Source: Planctomycetota bacterium (GTDB lineage: Bacteria > Planctomycetota > PUPC01 > JACPCR01). From it: a stretch of 8,430 bases of DNA. The DNA is taken from contig JASLXP010000347.1 in NCBI GenBank assembly GCA_030740295.1, positions 1 to 8,430 on the forward strand. Direction: 5' to 3'. Below the pieces are notes generated by a model that worked only from the letters and a program-made list of their open reading frames with translations, had not been told where the DNA came from and did no database searches. Shown piece after piece: positions 1 through 7,307 of this stretch. Position numbers and translations under genes: made by a program. The first letter of the stretch is position 1. Every line of letters starts with the position of its first letter.

Positions 1-289
1 CACGCATGCCGCTCCCTCTTTTTGAAAGGCGAAGCTGGCCGGCCAGTTGCCGTGCGTGCTCGAGGGTGGGATCGGTATCGACAATCTCGCTCCCCGCGCA
101 GGTAGCGTTTACCGCGACTGCAATGCCTTCGAGGAGCGTGGATTTGCCGGAGCCGTTTTCGCCGACAAAGAAGGTGACCGGCGAGGAAAAGTGAATCTCA
201 TCCATGTCCCGGATGATCGGGAGCGAGAAAGGATAGTGTTCCGGCAGCGAGTCAGGGTTCTTCAATCGGATGGATTGCAGGGATGACAT
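1..289 (-). CDS. AAA-type predicted ATPase (COG3910-like), N-terminal part
   Basis: The minus-strand frame starting with ATG at 287-289 is open to the window edge and gives 96 residues of a longer protein. Residues 43-51 read GENGSGKST, a textbook Walker A (P-loop) with Lys49, directly after a hydrophobic strand (VTFFV). The preceding segment, with a 'YPFSLP' motif near residues 19-24 and 'RDMDEIHF' after it, matches what I remember of the small SMC/ABC-like predicted ATPases of COG3910. Members bind and hydrolyse ATP in the cytoplasm; their biological role is poorly defined. The Walker B and signature regions lie outside the window. No Shine-Dalgarno sequence precedes the ATG; the bases upstream are CT-rich on the coding strand. 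The gene lies 92 bases downstream of the large propeller gene on the same strand, so read-through is possible but unproven. Other P-loop ATPases with an ABC-like head cannot be excluded. Confidence 0.82.
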   Translation of the reverse strand, partial: MSSLQSIRLKNPDSLPEHYPFSLPIIRDMDEIHFSSPVTFFVGENGSGKSTLLEGIAVAVNATCAGSEIVDTDPTLEHARQLAGQLRLSKRGSGMR

Positions 290-381
290 CGCAATTTGAG
301 AAGTTGAAAGGGAGGTAGCTCTTGCCTCTTAGACAGTGCCATTCTCCCGCACAGTGACAGTGGGAAGATGAAGGTCAGCTT
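290..381 (-). other. Spacer with three ACAGTG hexamers upstream of the ATPase gene
   Basis: This 92-base gap separates the propeller gene stop from the ATPase start. On the plus strand ACAGTG occurs at 333-338, 351-356 and 357-362: the last two are in tandem and the first lies 18 bases earlier. A weak bulged hairpin can be drawn around 347-364 but it has only about five pairs and no following T-run, so it does not look like an intrinsic terminator. I see no convincing promoter. The repeats could be a regulatory site for the ATPase gene or chance. Confidence 0.25.
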
Positions 382-3300
382 TCATTTAACCAACAAGACT
401 TCCACGGCGGCCAGCGAAGGCGGGAGGGCGGTCGGCGAGGCATCGGCGTGACGAACGAAACGAATGTCCATCGCACGGTCGGCCAGAATGTTCTCGAAGA
501 CACGAACTACGGCTCGTTTTGGGCCGCCGGCTGCGGCCACTGGATCGAAGTTCTTCTCCACTGTCTTTCCCTGAATCTGGATGTCAAATATGCGCTCACC
601 TTTGGCGGCGTCACCCAGCTCAGCGAAGTGCAGCGATACTCGATAGCGCTTTTCCCTGGGCTGTGCTTTTTGCACCAGCACGGGTCGGAACCCGTGGGTG
701 ATGTGCGGCTGCCGTGTGAGCGTTCTTTTGGTGCGTGGGCGGATGACGAGGTTCTCCAGATCGAGCCCTGCGTCAGCAAGCGTCTTCCAGGGCAGGGCGA
801 GCTCGGCCACGGCTATGTCGTCGTCCACTTCAATCGCTCCGGCCCACGGGGCGGTGTAGGCGGGGTCCTCCACTTTCTTCGCGGCTGTCCATCGACCGTC
901 ATATCTGCCACCGGTAATGCCGAGCCCGAAATGGAGAATCGTCTGCAATGATGTGTCGCTCACAAGGAATTCAAGAGAGTCCTCATTCCACACTGCCGTA
1001 TCATCGGCTGGCTCGTCGAGTGCGAATTCTGCGTCGTGAGGCAGCTCGCCGGTCGTCTTCCACGGCTGCTGCTCCCCGCGCCGATCTATGGGAGGTACGA
1101 CCTCAAAGCCTGCGAAAAGCGAGTTCTTGTCATATGAGAGGAACATCGAGCTGCCTTTGCCTGCTGGAACTGCATAGCGTCTCTCCCACGCTTTGTCCTC
1201 GAGCACAGCATCCAGGACCGGGGCTTCCCCCGGAAAGACAACCGCGCCATCTTTGTCGCTCATGAAAAGCTGCAATCGAACACCCCCGATCCCCTCGAAA
1301 CCGGATGTGTAAAGCCAGGGCCGATCGGTGCCGGCAATCGGAACACGATCTGCATTGACACGATAAGGCTTGAGAGAATCACCCCGCAGCTCAACGGGCA
1401 CGGGCATCGATCTGTTGGCATACGTGGGTGCGCGGGGCAACTGCAGCCAGAGGCCGCCGCGATCGTCCCGGCGGTCACCCGGCGCCGCGATGTTGAAGCG
1501 GCCGGTGCGGAGCAAAGCGGCCGGGGTCAGCGGTGCCATGAACATGGCCCAGTCCTCGTGCCGTCGCCGCTTTGCGGGGGCAAGGGCAAGCGTCGTCTTA
1601 AAGTTGTAGTTGCAGTTGCAGCCGGAACTGCCTTCGGCTGCGAACACCAGGCCCTGCGCGGGCGCCGCGCTGATGGTACAGCTCGGGCGCACCCCACCGA
1701 AGTATCGCATTCCGCTGTCGTCGTTCAGGTCGTAGAACGCCAGCGTGCCCGATCGCAGCACGTGCAAGCTGCCGGATGCAACGGGATTGCCGCAGCCCTT
1801 GCCGCGGTTGTATTCAAAGCCGGCGACCTCATGGCTCAGGGGGTTCTTACGGTCACGCTTGAGGCTGACAACAGAGCCGGCCTTTTTGCCAATCCAGCCC
1901 ATTCTGCCTGGTCGAAGTGCGTGTTCAGGCAGTTTGCTGACCGCGGGCAGTTGTATGGTTCCGCTGGTCGACTCACTGCGAACGATCCGAGCCCAACCGT
2001 TGTTGAACGCGTAGGCGAAGGTGTCGCAATGGACTTCCCACCGCAAGTAACCACGGCCGTTGGCCATCGCCTTCTGTTCAGGGCCCGGTTGGTGATTCAG
2101 AGCCGCTGCGAAAGAAAAGTTCTTCAGCCTGCCGCCGCTCAGCCGGATCAGTTCCTGTAAGGGAATGGTCAGTTCCATGTGCCGGCCATCGTCTTCTGAT
2201 GCCACGACAACCTTGGGATGCGCGGGGCCGATGCCGAGCTCGACGCGGCTGGCGGCGGGCTTCACAAGGAAGTGGAATATGCCTTTCTCATAGAGATTCA
2301 CTCGATGGCTCGGTGCGCGCACATCGAAGAATAACTCCCAATAGACCTTGTCGGTGACCTCTACGCTGGGAGCCAATTGCAGCGTCACTTTCAGCTCCTT
2401 GCCATCTTCACTTTCGGCTAATTGAATACTGCCCGCCGGCTGCGGAGCTTTGGTCGTAACGGATGCGACGCTGCGAATATCCGGCTTCTGATAATGGTCC
2501 AAAGAAAACTGTGGACGATCCTTGAGCGAAAAGTGTTTCGCGGTCGGAAATTCGCCATGCACGGCTTGCTGCTCGCCGGTCGCCGCGTCGAGCGTGTAGA
2601 CCACGTGCCCGAAATTGAGGTAGGCATGATCATAGTCCGCGCTGATGCTTTTCGTCAGCCAGGGATTGATTGGGCCGGGCGCGTTCCTGAGTCGGCCGAT
2701 GTTGCGGTAAAGGTAGGGGAGCGTGCGCGCCCAGAGTTCCGTGCCGTTGTACGCGTCGAGCGCGATCAGGTGGTTCTTGCCGATGACAAAGTTCCTGCCA
2801 CCGGCTGCCACCGGCGGGCGACTGCCTGATCCGGTGCGTTTCGAGCCCGGTCCACCGAACCACAAGAGCTCCAGCGGCCACTTGACCCGTTCATCGTTTC
2901 TATGATCCGAATCCCAGTCCAGAGCTCCCGCGAGTTTGCCCCGGCGAAGGATCAGAGCGTTGCCGGCCCGTCGGATTTCATCTGCTGATGTTCCATTGTC
3001 GCCGAGAAGAGACTCTACTTCTGCCGTGGCTTTTTCGATGAAGAGTATTCCGCCGGCCGGGGCCAGCACACGATGCAGCTCTGCCGCGCGCCTTATGGCT
3101 GTCTCACCGGTCGCAACAATCACGTTAAACGCGTAATCGGCAAATGGCAGCGGCTTGTCTCTCACATGCTGCTGTACGGATACCTTGCCCTGCGTGGGAA
3201 TCATCCGTTCGAGCAAATCACGGCGGGCAGCCGTCACCGCGTCCGCATCATCCAGGAGAAGGACTACCTGCAAGTGAGTATTCGCTGCCAACCTCGCAGC

Positions 3301-4791
3301 CAGCGTCAAATCTGTATGCCCTATGACCAGAGCCAGGCCCCGATTGATTCGTCCTCCATCGAGAGCGTTTCTTAAATCGCCATTCACAGGCTCTGTCTCG
3401 ACGATCGAGGGAGACGTGTCGCTGGATACCCCTTTGCTCCCGTTCACTGAGAAACAATAGATGCTGCCCGCATCGGTCGCGACGAGCAGTTGGCTGTCCG
3501 CAATTGCCACCGACCGAACATAGCCATCGAGATTGCTCTGCTCCCACAGCATCTCGCCCGTCCTACGATCTCGAGCCACAACGCGGTTGTCGACTCCTGT
3601 CACCAGTGAGTTCACTGAGAGCGCCATGCACCGCAATCTCCTTGAAGGGCAATCAGCCTGCCACAGCACCTTGACCTTTGTATATCGTGAGCTGGCATCG
3701 TAGCACCGGATCTGATCGTTGACGGTTACATAGGTCCTCTCGTCAGCAAGCACTCGGTCCGCGCGCATGGTGCCGAATTGCTGCAACATCGGCAGGCGAT
3801 AGGCGTAGTGGATGCTGTAAGAAGTTCGTGTCAGTCGCTCACGCGGATAGCCGAAGATAAGGCTGCCATGCTGGTCGATGCACACTGCAGGGCCGCCCCT
3901 TCTGTTCTGATAGCTCGGCGCGGTAGACCCCAACAGACGACCATCCTTCAGGGCGTAGGACGCTGGCGCCGAACGCCCGGTGGGTACGACGAGGCCCCCG
4001 CTGCCCGCCAGCAGATAGCCGGTCGGCGCGACGCCGGTAATGGTGTAAGCGCTGACGCTTGCGGTTCGTCTGTTGAATGTGCCACTTGTGTCGTTGACCC
4101 ACTTGACCGCGCCAGTCGCAGCATCCAGGGCGTAGACAAAGACACCTTCAGCGGGCCACATACCCGCGGTCACATAGAGTGTGCCATCCAGGACCAGCGC
4201 ACCAGTGCGCAAAGGCCAACGGGAAATCATTCGACCATTACCAACAAGCTGTCTCGCCGATGGAGCCGCACGGAACTGCCAGATCAACTTGCCACTCTCA
4301 GCCGCCAGGCAATAAACGAAGCCGTCGTCCGAAGCGACGTAAAGGCGATCACCGACGACCTCCGGCGCGAATCGAACCGGGCCTCCCGTGACAAAGACCC
4401 ACTGCTGCTCGCCCGTCGCCAGGGACAGACAGCGCACCGCATCGTCTGCCGAAGAGCCATAAAACACGCGCCCGCCAGCGGCGACCGGATGAAACGCGTA
4501 ATCAAAGTCAAGGATCACCGGCTCCGAATGGTCGCGGATGTAGGCGAAGTCAATTCCAGTCGGGTGGCTCAGCGGGTCGGCAAAGGCCGGCCTGGGGGCG
4601 TGTCTGGACTTATGATGCCAGGCGAGACCCAGAGGGAAGGTGAGCCGATCTGTCGATACTGCGCTTCTCCGAGCATCGTGACGGTAAGCAGGCCAATCGC
4701 TTGCCGGCGCGGATAACGCGAACGCCAGGAGCAGGCCAGGCGAGACGTTAAGCCGAACAAGCAGTCTGAGTGGATGGGGATGTGACTTCAT
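382..4791 (-). CDS. Exported giant multidomain protein: PQQ-type propeller, methyltransferase-like, CBM9-like and malectin-like domains
   Basis: The protein has 1469 residues and ends with TGA at 382-384. Residues 1-31 form a Sec-type signal peptide (Lys/Arg start, hydrophobic core LLLAFALSA, small residues before cleavage), followed by DWPAYRHDARRSA, a typical opening of bacterial PQQ-like propeller proteins. Propeller repeats of the type 'A.D..TG...W' run over about 100-450 (TGEQQWVF, SGKLIWQF, TGAVKWVN, TGEMLWEQ) and again at 660-745 (NGTELWAR, TGEQQ). Between them, about 474-590, is a degenerate SAM-methyltransferase-like fold with 'LPFADYAFNVIVA' and 'HRVLAPAGGILFI'. About 785-935 and 1190-1350 resemble CBM9/DOMON-like beta-sandwiches. 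Residues 1033-1072 carry GCNCNYN within another repeat-like block, and 1380-1467 match malectin (YRVSLHFAE, 'IFDIQIQGK'). Probable role: an envelope or periplasmic protein that binds carbohydrate; I infer no catalytic activity. There is no Shine-Dalgarno sequence at the ATG, but the signal peptide supports this start. The sulfatase gene lies upstream on the same strand. Confidence 0.88.
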   Translation of the reverse strand: MKSHPHPLRLLVRLNVSPGLLLAFALSAPASDWPAYRHDARRSAVSTDRLTFPLGLAWHHKSRHAPRPAFADPLSHPTGIDFAYIRDHSEPVILDFDYAFHPVAAGGRVFYGSSADDAVRCLSLATGEQQWVFVTGGPVRFAPEVVGDRLYVASDDGFVYCLAAESGKLIWQFRAAPSARQLVGNGRMISRWPLRTGALVLDGTLYVTAGMWPAEGVFVYALDAATGAVKWVNDTSGTFNRRTASVSAYTITGVAPTGYLLAGSGGLVVPTGRSAPASYALKDGRLLGSTAPSYQNRRGGPAVCIDQHGSLIFGYPRERLTRTSYSIHYAYRLPMLQQFGTMRADRVLADERTYVTVNDQIRCYDASSRYTKVKVLWQADCPSRRLRCMALSVNSLVTGVDNRVVARDRRTGEMLWEQSNLDGYVRSVAIADSQLLVATDAGSIYCFSVNGSKGVSSDTSPSIVETEPVNGDLRNALDGGRINRGLALVIGHTDLTLAARLAANTHLQVVLLLDDADAVTAARRDLLERMIPTQGKVSVQQHVRDKPLPFADYAFNVIVATGETAIRRAAELHRVLAPAGGILFIEKATAEVESLLGDNGTSADEIRRAGNALILRRGKLAGALDWDSDHRNDERVKWPLELLWFGGPGSKRTGSGSRPPVAAGGRNFVIGKNHLIALDAYNGTELWARTLPYLYRNIGRLRNAPGPINPWLTKSISADYDHAYLNFGHVVYTLDAATGEQQAVHGEFPTAKHFSLKDRPQFSLDHYQKPDIRSVASVTTKAPQPAGSIQLAESEDGKELKVTLQLAPSVEVTDKVYWELFFDVRAPSHRVNLYEKGIFHFLVKPAASRVELGIGPAHPKVVVASEDDGRHMELTIPLQELIRLSGGRLKNFSFAAALNHQPGPEQKAMANGRGYLRWEVHCDTFAYAFNNGWARIVRSESTSGTIQLPAVSKLPEHALRPGRMGWIGKKAGSVVSLKRDRKNPLSHEVAGFEYNRGKGCGNPVASGSLHVLRSGTLAFYDLNDDSGMRYFGGVRPSCTISAAPAQGLVFAAEGSSGCNCNYNFKTTLALAPAKRRRHEDWAMFMAPLTPAALLRTGRFNIAAPGDRRDDRGGLWLQLPRAPTYANRSMPVPVELRGDSLKPYRVNADRVPIAGTDRPWLYTSGFEGIGGVRLQLFMSDKDGAVVFPGEAPVLDAVLEDKAWERRYAVPAGKGSSMFLSYDKNSLFAGFEVVPPIDRRGEQQPWKTTGELPHDAEFALDEPADDTAVWNEDSLEFLVSDTSLQTILHFGLGITGGRYDGRWTAAKKVEDPAYTAPWAGAIEVDDDIAVAELALPWKTLADAGLDLENLVIRPRTKRTLTRQPHITHGFRPVLVQKAQPREKRYRVSLHFAELGDAAKGERIFDIQIQGKTVEKNFDPVAAAGGPKRAVVRVFENILADRAMDIRFVRHADASPTALPPSLAAVEVLLVK

Positions 4792-4857
4792 CGATTTCGC
4801 CGGCGCAGGTGACCAGTGAGGAAAATTTGATCCGGGAGCGGTCCTGATTCAGCCAAG

Positions 4858-4992
4858 TCACCAGATAACCGTCGCGCCCAATTGAGAGAAAGGCTGGTCC
4901 GGTGTCACTACGGGCATGGCCAGACTTTGCGCCTGAGCAGAGACTAGGCGATCAAACGCATCGCTTTGGGCGAGTGGTAACTCACCACTTCG
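4858..4992 (-). pseudogene. 3' remnant of a PIN-domain (VapC-like) toxin gene
   Basis: In the gap between the sulfatase stop and the propeller gene start, one minus-strand frame ending at TGA (4858-4860) encodes about 44 residues whose order matches the C-terminal third of VapC-family PIN ribonucleases. It contains LPLAQSDAFDRLVSAQAQ followed by PVVTPDQPFSQLGATVIW; family members typically read 'LPLHHRDPFDRLLIAQA....LVTRD..F..YG..VIW'. The acidic residues of 'SDAFDR' and 'TPD' correspond to the second half of the metal site. The N-terminal half, with the first Asp and the Glu of the active site, is absent. Further upstream this frame runs into the sulfatase gene out of frame and gives unrelated sequence. 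No plausible start codon precedes the homologous part and no antitoxin gene is adjacent, so this is called a decayed fragment. An intact very short gene is unlikely. The remnant is recognised from memory of the family only. Confidence 0.6.
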
Positions 4993-5033
4993 GCTCGAAC
5001 GTTCATGGTAGCGCTGGACCTCCAGCTTGCCGA

Positions 5034-6530
5034 CTAATACGTGAACACATCTTCGATCGCCTCGGCTGCCCGGTCTCTCCATTTGTAGTAATTGTCGGTG
5101 AGTGTGATGGCCTTCTCCTGGACGACGAGCTCGCCGTTCTGGCCTCGTGGGTCTCCGCGATCTTCGTTTATTCTGGCGAGACGTTGACGCCAAACTTGCG
5201 CCCTGGTTTGGGCGTCCGGATCTTTTGCGAGGTCGTGGCATTCGAGCGGGTCGTTCCGGAGGTCGAAGAAGAGCTCTTTGCCGGTGTGATGAAACCAGAC
5301 GTATTTCTCCTTCCCGTCGGTCACGTATTGCATGCCCTGGTCGAGGGTGTAACAGCTCGTGTGCTCGCCCTGGACAAACTCGCGCCAGTCGTCGCGTCCC
5401 CGGGTGATGTTAAGGAGGCTCTCGCCGTCCACCGAATCAGGGATGGGCAGGCCCGCGGCGTCGAGCATGGTTGGCATGATGTCGCGAAGCTCGATGGGCT
5501 TGTCGCTCTTTATGTTTCGTTCCACCTTCCAGCCGCGCGGGTATTTCATGATGAACGGAATCCGCGCGCTTCCCTCGTATGCGTAGGTCTTACGCCAGTG
5601 ATAGTGGTCGCCCATCATATCTCCGTGGTCGGAGGTGAAGATGATGAAGGAGTTGTGGAAGTTCTCCGGATCGAAATGGCGGAACTCGTAGAGGAAGCGC
5701 CCAATCTGGTGGTCGATGAACGTGATATTACCGTAGTAGGCGGCCCGGCCGCGATGCACCTCTGCATCGGTGCGATGTGTGAAGGGCGCGTTGGTGTTGG
5801 CGACCTTGTCGTCGAACTCACCGCACCAGTCACCAATGGCCGGCTTTGGTACATTCTCGTTATTGATGTACATGTCGTAATAGTTCTGCGGCGGGTCGTA
5901 TGGCGAATGGGGCCGGGCGAATGAGAGCCACATGAAAAACGGCTTCGTCGGGTCGCGATGTTTGATGAACTTCACGCCTTCGTTGGCGGTCCACCATGTC
6001 GGATGCAGATGTTCCGGCAGATGGGAGGGCCTCCCCATCCAACTGTTCCAGTCAATGCTGTGGTCTCGATAGCCGTAAGGGCCGTCTTTGTTTTCATCGA
6101 ACCATTCATGGTAATCGCTGACGAAATTGCCGGATCGACGGGAGCTCTCATCGAGGACCATGTTGTGAAAGCCATAAAGCCTTCGTTGCGGGCCGAAGTG
6201 CATCTTACCGACGGCCTGGGTGTGGTAGCCGGCTTTGGTGAGCTCGCCCGGCATGGTCGCGGGGAAATTCAACGCGTCGCTTCCGGACATGGTAAGCCGG
6301 CCATGGTTCCATTGATCCATACCGGACAGGATGCCTGACCGGGCAGGCGTGCACGAAGGCACGGAGGTGTAGGCGGTGGCAAAGTGAACGCCGTCCTCGG
6401 CCATTTCGTCCAGGTAAGGAGTTTCGACGCATGGATGGCCGTCACAGCCAAGGCAATCTCCCCGCTGCTGGTCGGTGGTGATGAGAATGAGGTTGGGTCT
6501 TCTGCCGGTTGGATTCAGGTCTGAGGACAT
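5034..6530 (-). CDS. Formylglycine-dependent sulfatase (arylsulfatase family)
   Basis: The 498-residue protein belongs to the alkaline phosphatase/sulfatase superfamily and would hydrolyse a sulfate ester; the substrate is unknown. Numbering from the Met at 6528-6530: RPNLILITTDQQRGD (11-25) supplies the first metal ligands (Asp20 with Gln21). SCTPARSGIL (59-68) is the sulfatase signature C-x-P-x-R, whose Cys60 is normally converted to formylglycine. GKMHFG (108-113) and ARPHSPYDPP (205-214) hold conserved Lys/His positions. TSDHGDMMGDH (299-309) gives the Asp-His metal pair, and Lys314 with YEGSARIPFI completes the usual pocket. The frame extends to an ATG at 6594-6596, adding 22 residues of low-complexity sequence; I prefer 6530 because the fold normally begins about ten residues later, though neither start has a Shine-Dalgarno sequence. 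No signal peptide is visible with either start, so a cytoplasmic location is suggested. Cys type maturation needs an FGE or anaerobic enzyme encoded elsewhere. Confidence 0.93.
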   Translation of the reverse strand: MSSDLNPTGRRPNLILITTDQQRGDCLGCDGHPCVETPYLDEMAEDGVHFATAYTSVPSCTPARSGILSGMDQWNHGRLTMSGSDALNFPATMPGELTKAGYHTQAVGKMHFGPQRRLYGFHNMVLDESSRRSGNFVSDYHEWFDENKDGPYGYRDHSIDWNSWMGRPSHLPEHLHPTWWTANEGVKFIKHRDPTKPFFMWLSFARPHSPYDPPQNYYDMYINNENVPKPAIGDWCGEFDDKVANTNAPFTHRTDAEVHRGRAAYYGNITFIDHQIGRFLYEFRHFDPENFHNSFIIFTSDHGDMMGDHYHWRKTYAYEGSARIPFIMKYPRGWKVERNIKSDKPIELRDIMPTMLDAAGLPIPDSVDGESLLNITRGRDDWREFVQGEHTSCYTLDQGMQYVTDGKEKYVWFHHTGKELFFDLRNDPLECHDLAKDPDAQTRAQVWRQRLARINEDRGDPRGQNGELVVQEKAITLTDNYYKWRDRAAEAIEDVFTY

Positions 6531-6646
6531 GGGAGTCGCCAATGGTTGATGGAGGGTGGTAATGGTCTGACAGGGAGGCGATACTGTGTCAGGCATTTGG
6601 CGAGGTCAACACATTACTGTGCTGGCAGGCAGAATTCACCAACTTC

Positions 6647-6674
6647 TTGAAAAGCGCCGACTGGATTTTAGAAT
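6647..6674 (+). promoter_or_regulatory. Candidate sigma70-type promoter for the FHA gene
   Basis: TTGAAA at 6647-6652 (5 of 6 to the -35 consensus) and TAGAAT at 6669-6674 (5 of 6 to the -10 consensus) are separated by 16 bases. Transcription would start near 6681, leaving a leader of about 68 bases before the FHA start codon. A second -10-like TACAAT at 6703-6708 has no good -35 partner. This is a pattern match only. Confidence 0.45.
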
Positions 6675-6733
6675 GCTGCGACTTTGGGGAGAAGGTGGAT
6701 AATACAATTTCCCCTGCACACTTCCGGTAGGCC

Positions 6734-6740
6734 GAGGGAG
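6734..6740 (+). promoter_or_regulatory. Shine-Dalgarno site of the FHA gene
   Basis: GAGGGAG lies 8 bases before the ATG at 6749, a good ribosome binding site that fixes this start. It is one of only two genes in the window with a visible Shine-Dalgarno sequence. Confidence 0.7.
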
Positions 6741-6748
6741 CTATCCAT

Positions 6749-7300
6749 ATGACAACTAAAACCAAGGGAATTTCCCTTCTGAATTATGTTCGCCTGCGAG
6801 AATCCATGTCTCGCGAGGAGTTTCTCAGAGAGCATAATTATCCTGTCCTCGTGCAGCAGCGGGGACCTGACGAGGAACAGGAGGGCGACATCTTTTCGAC
6901 CGTCACGCTGACTCAGCAGCTCAAGGACGGCAAGATCACCCCCCAATCCCTCAATATGAAGCCGGAACAGGGCATGATATTGCCTGTGGCCAAGCAGAAT
7001 TCGAGCCTGTTCGAAGGGATGATTAATGTGGGCCGAACGGTAAATAACGACGTGGTCCTCGATATCGCCGGCGTTTCCAAGTTTCACGCCTATTTCTCCC
7101 GTTCTTCCTCGGGAAGCGATTTCTTTCTTACGGATGCGAACTCAAAAAACGGCACTTTCATCGAGCGTCGCCAGCTCCGCCCGCACGCGCAGACCAAACT
7201 GAAAGATGGGGACCGTGTCTGTTTCGCCGGGCAGCTTGAATTCACGTTCTACTCGCCGGAACGTTTCCACGAGATGCTCGGTTCGATCGAGAATTCTTAA
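6749..7300 (+). CDS. Stand-alone FHA-domain protein
   Basis: The protein has 183 residues and no signal peptide or membrane segment, so it is probably cytoplasmic. Residues about 92-168 form a forkhead-associated domain, a phosphothreonine-peptide reader. The key positions are all present: Gly95-Arg96 (INVGRTVNNDVVL), Ser110-x-x-His113 (VSKFHAYF), Asn134-Gly135 (DANSKNGTFI) and the closing strands KLKDGDRVCFAGQLEFTFYS. The first 90 residues (including SREEFLREHNYPVLVQ and the Lys/Asn-rich ILPVAKQNSS just before the domain) match no domain I can name. There is no kinase, phosphatase or secretion gene beside it, so its phosphorylated partner is unknown. The start is supported by GAGGGAG 8 bases upstream and a promoter-like pair further up. 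It diverges from the sulfatase and converges with the dioxygenase, with 7 bases between stop codons. The domain assignment is secure; the cellular role is not. Confidence 0.92.
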   Translation: MTTKTKGISLLNYVRLRESMSREEFLREHNYPVLVQQRGPDEEQEGDIFSTVTLTQQLKDGKITPQSLNMKPEQGMILPVAKQNSSLFEGMINVGRTVNNDVVLDIAGVSKFHAYFSRSSSGSDFFLTDANSKNGTFIERRQLRPHAQTKLKDGDRVCFAGQLEFTFYSPERFHEMLGSIENS

Positions 7301-7307
7301 CGAGGCC

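Noticed and set aside
345..366. Possible terminator hairpin after the propeller gene
   Set aside because: Only about five pairs with a bulge can form and no T-run follows on either strand.
1558..2160. Plus-strand 200-codon open frame opposite the propeller gene
   Set aside because: It mirrors the conserved Cys-containing and CBM9-like coding region and has no recognisable fold or start signal.
2800..2820. Short tandem repeat of CTGCCACCGG
   Set aside because: It is two imperfect copies within the coding sequence for a Pro/Ala/Gly stretch and is explained by codon use.
3778..4716. Plus-strand 312-codon open frame opposite the propeller gene
   Set aside because: It is the antisense shadow of the signal-peptide and propeller region; its composition is Arg/Ala-rich with no recognisable motif.
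4993..5241. Upstream extension of the PIN-like frame to an ATG at 5241
   Set aside because: Most of this part overlaps the sulfatase coding sequence in another frame and is Arg-rich non-protein-like sequence; only the last 44 or so codons resemble PIN.
4902..5924. Plus-strand 340-codon open frame opposite the sulfatase gene
   Set aside because: It is antisense to a confidently identified sulfatase, is rich in Val/Leu/Glu as expected for the mirror of GC-rich codons, and shows no domain motif or ribosome binding site.
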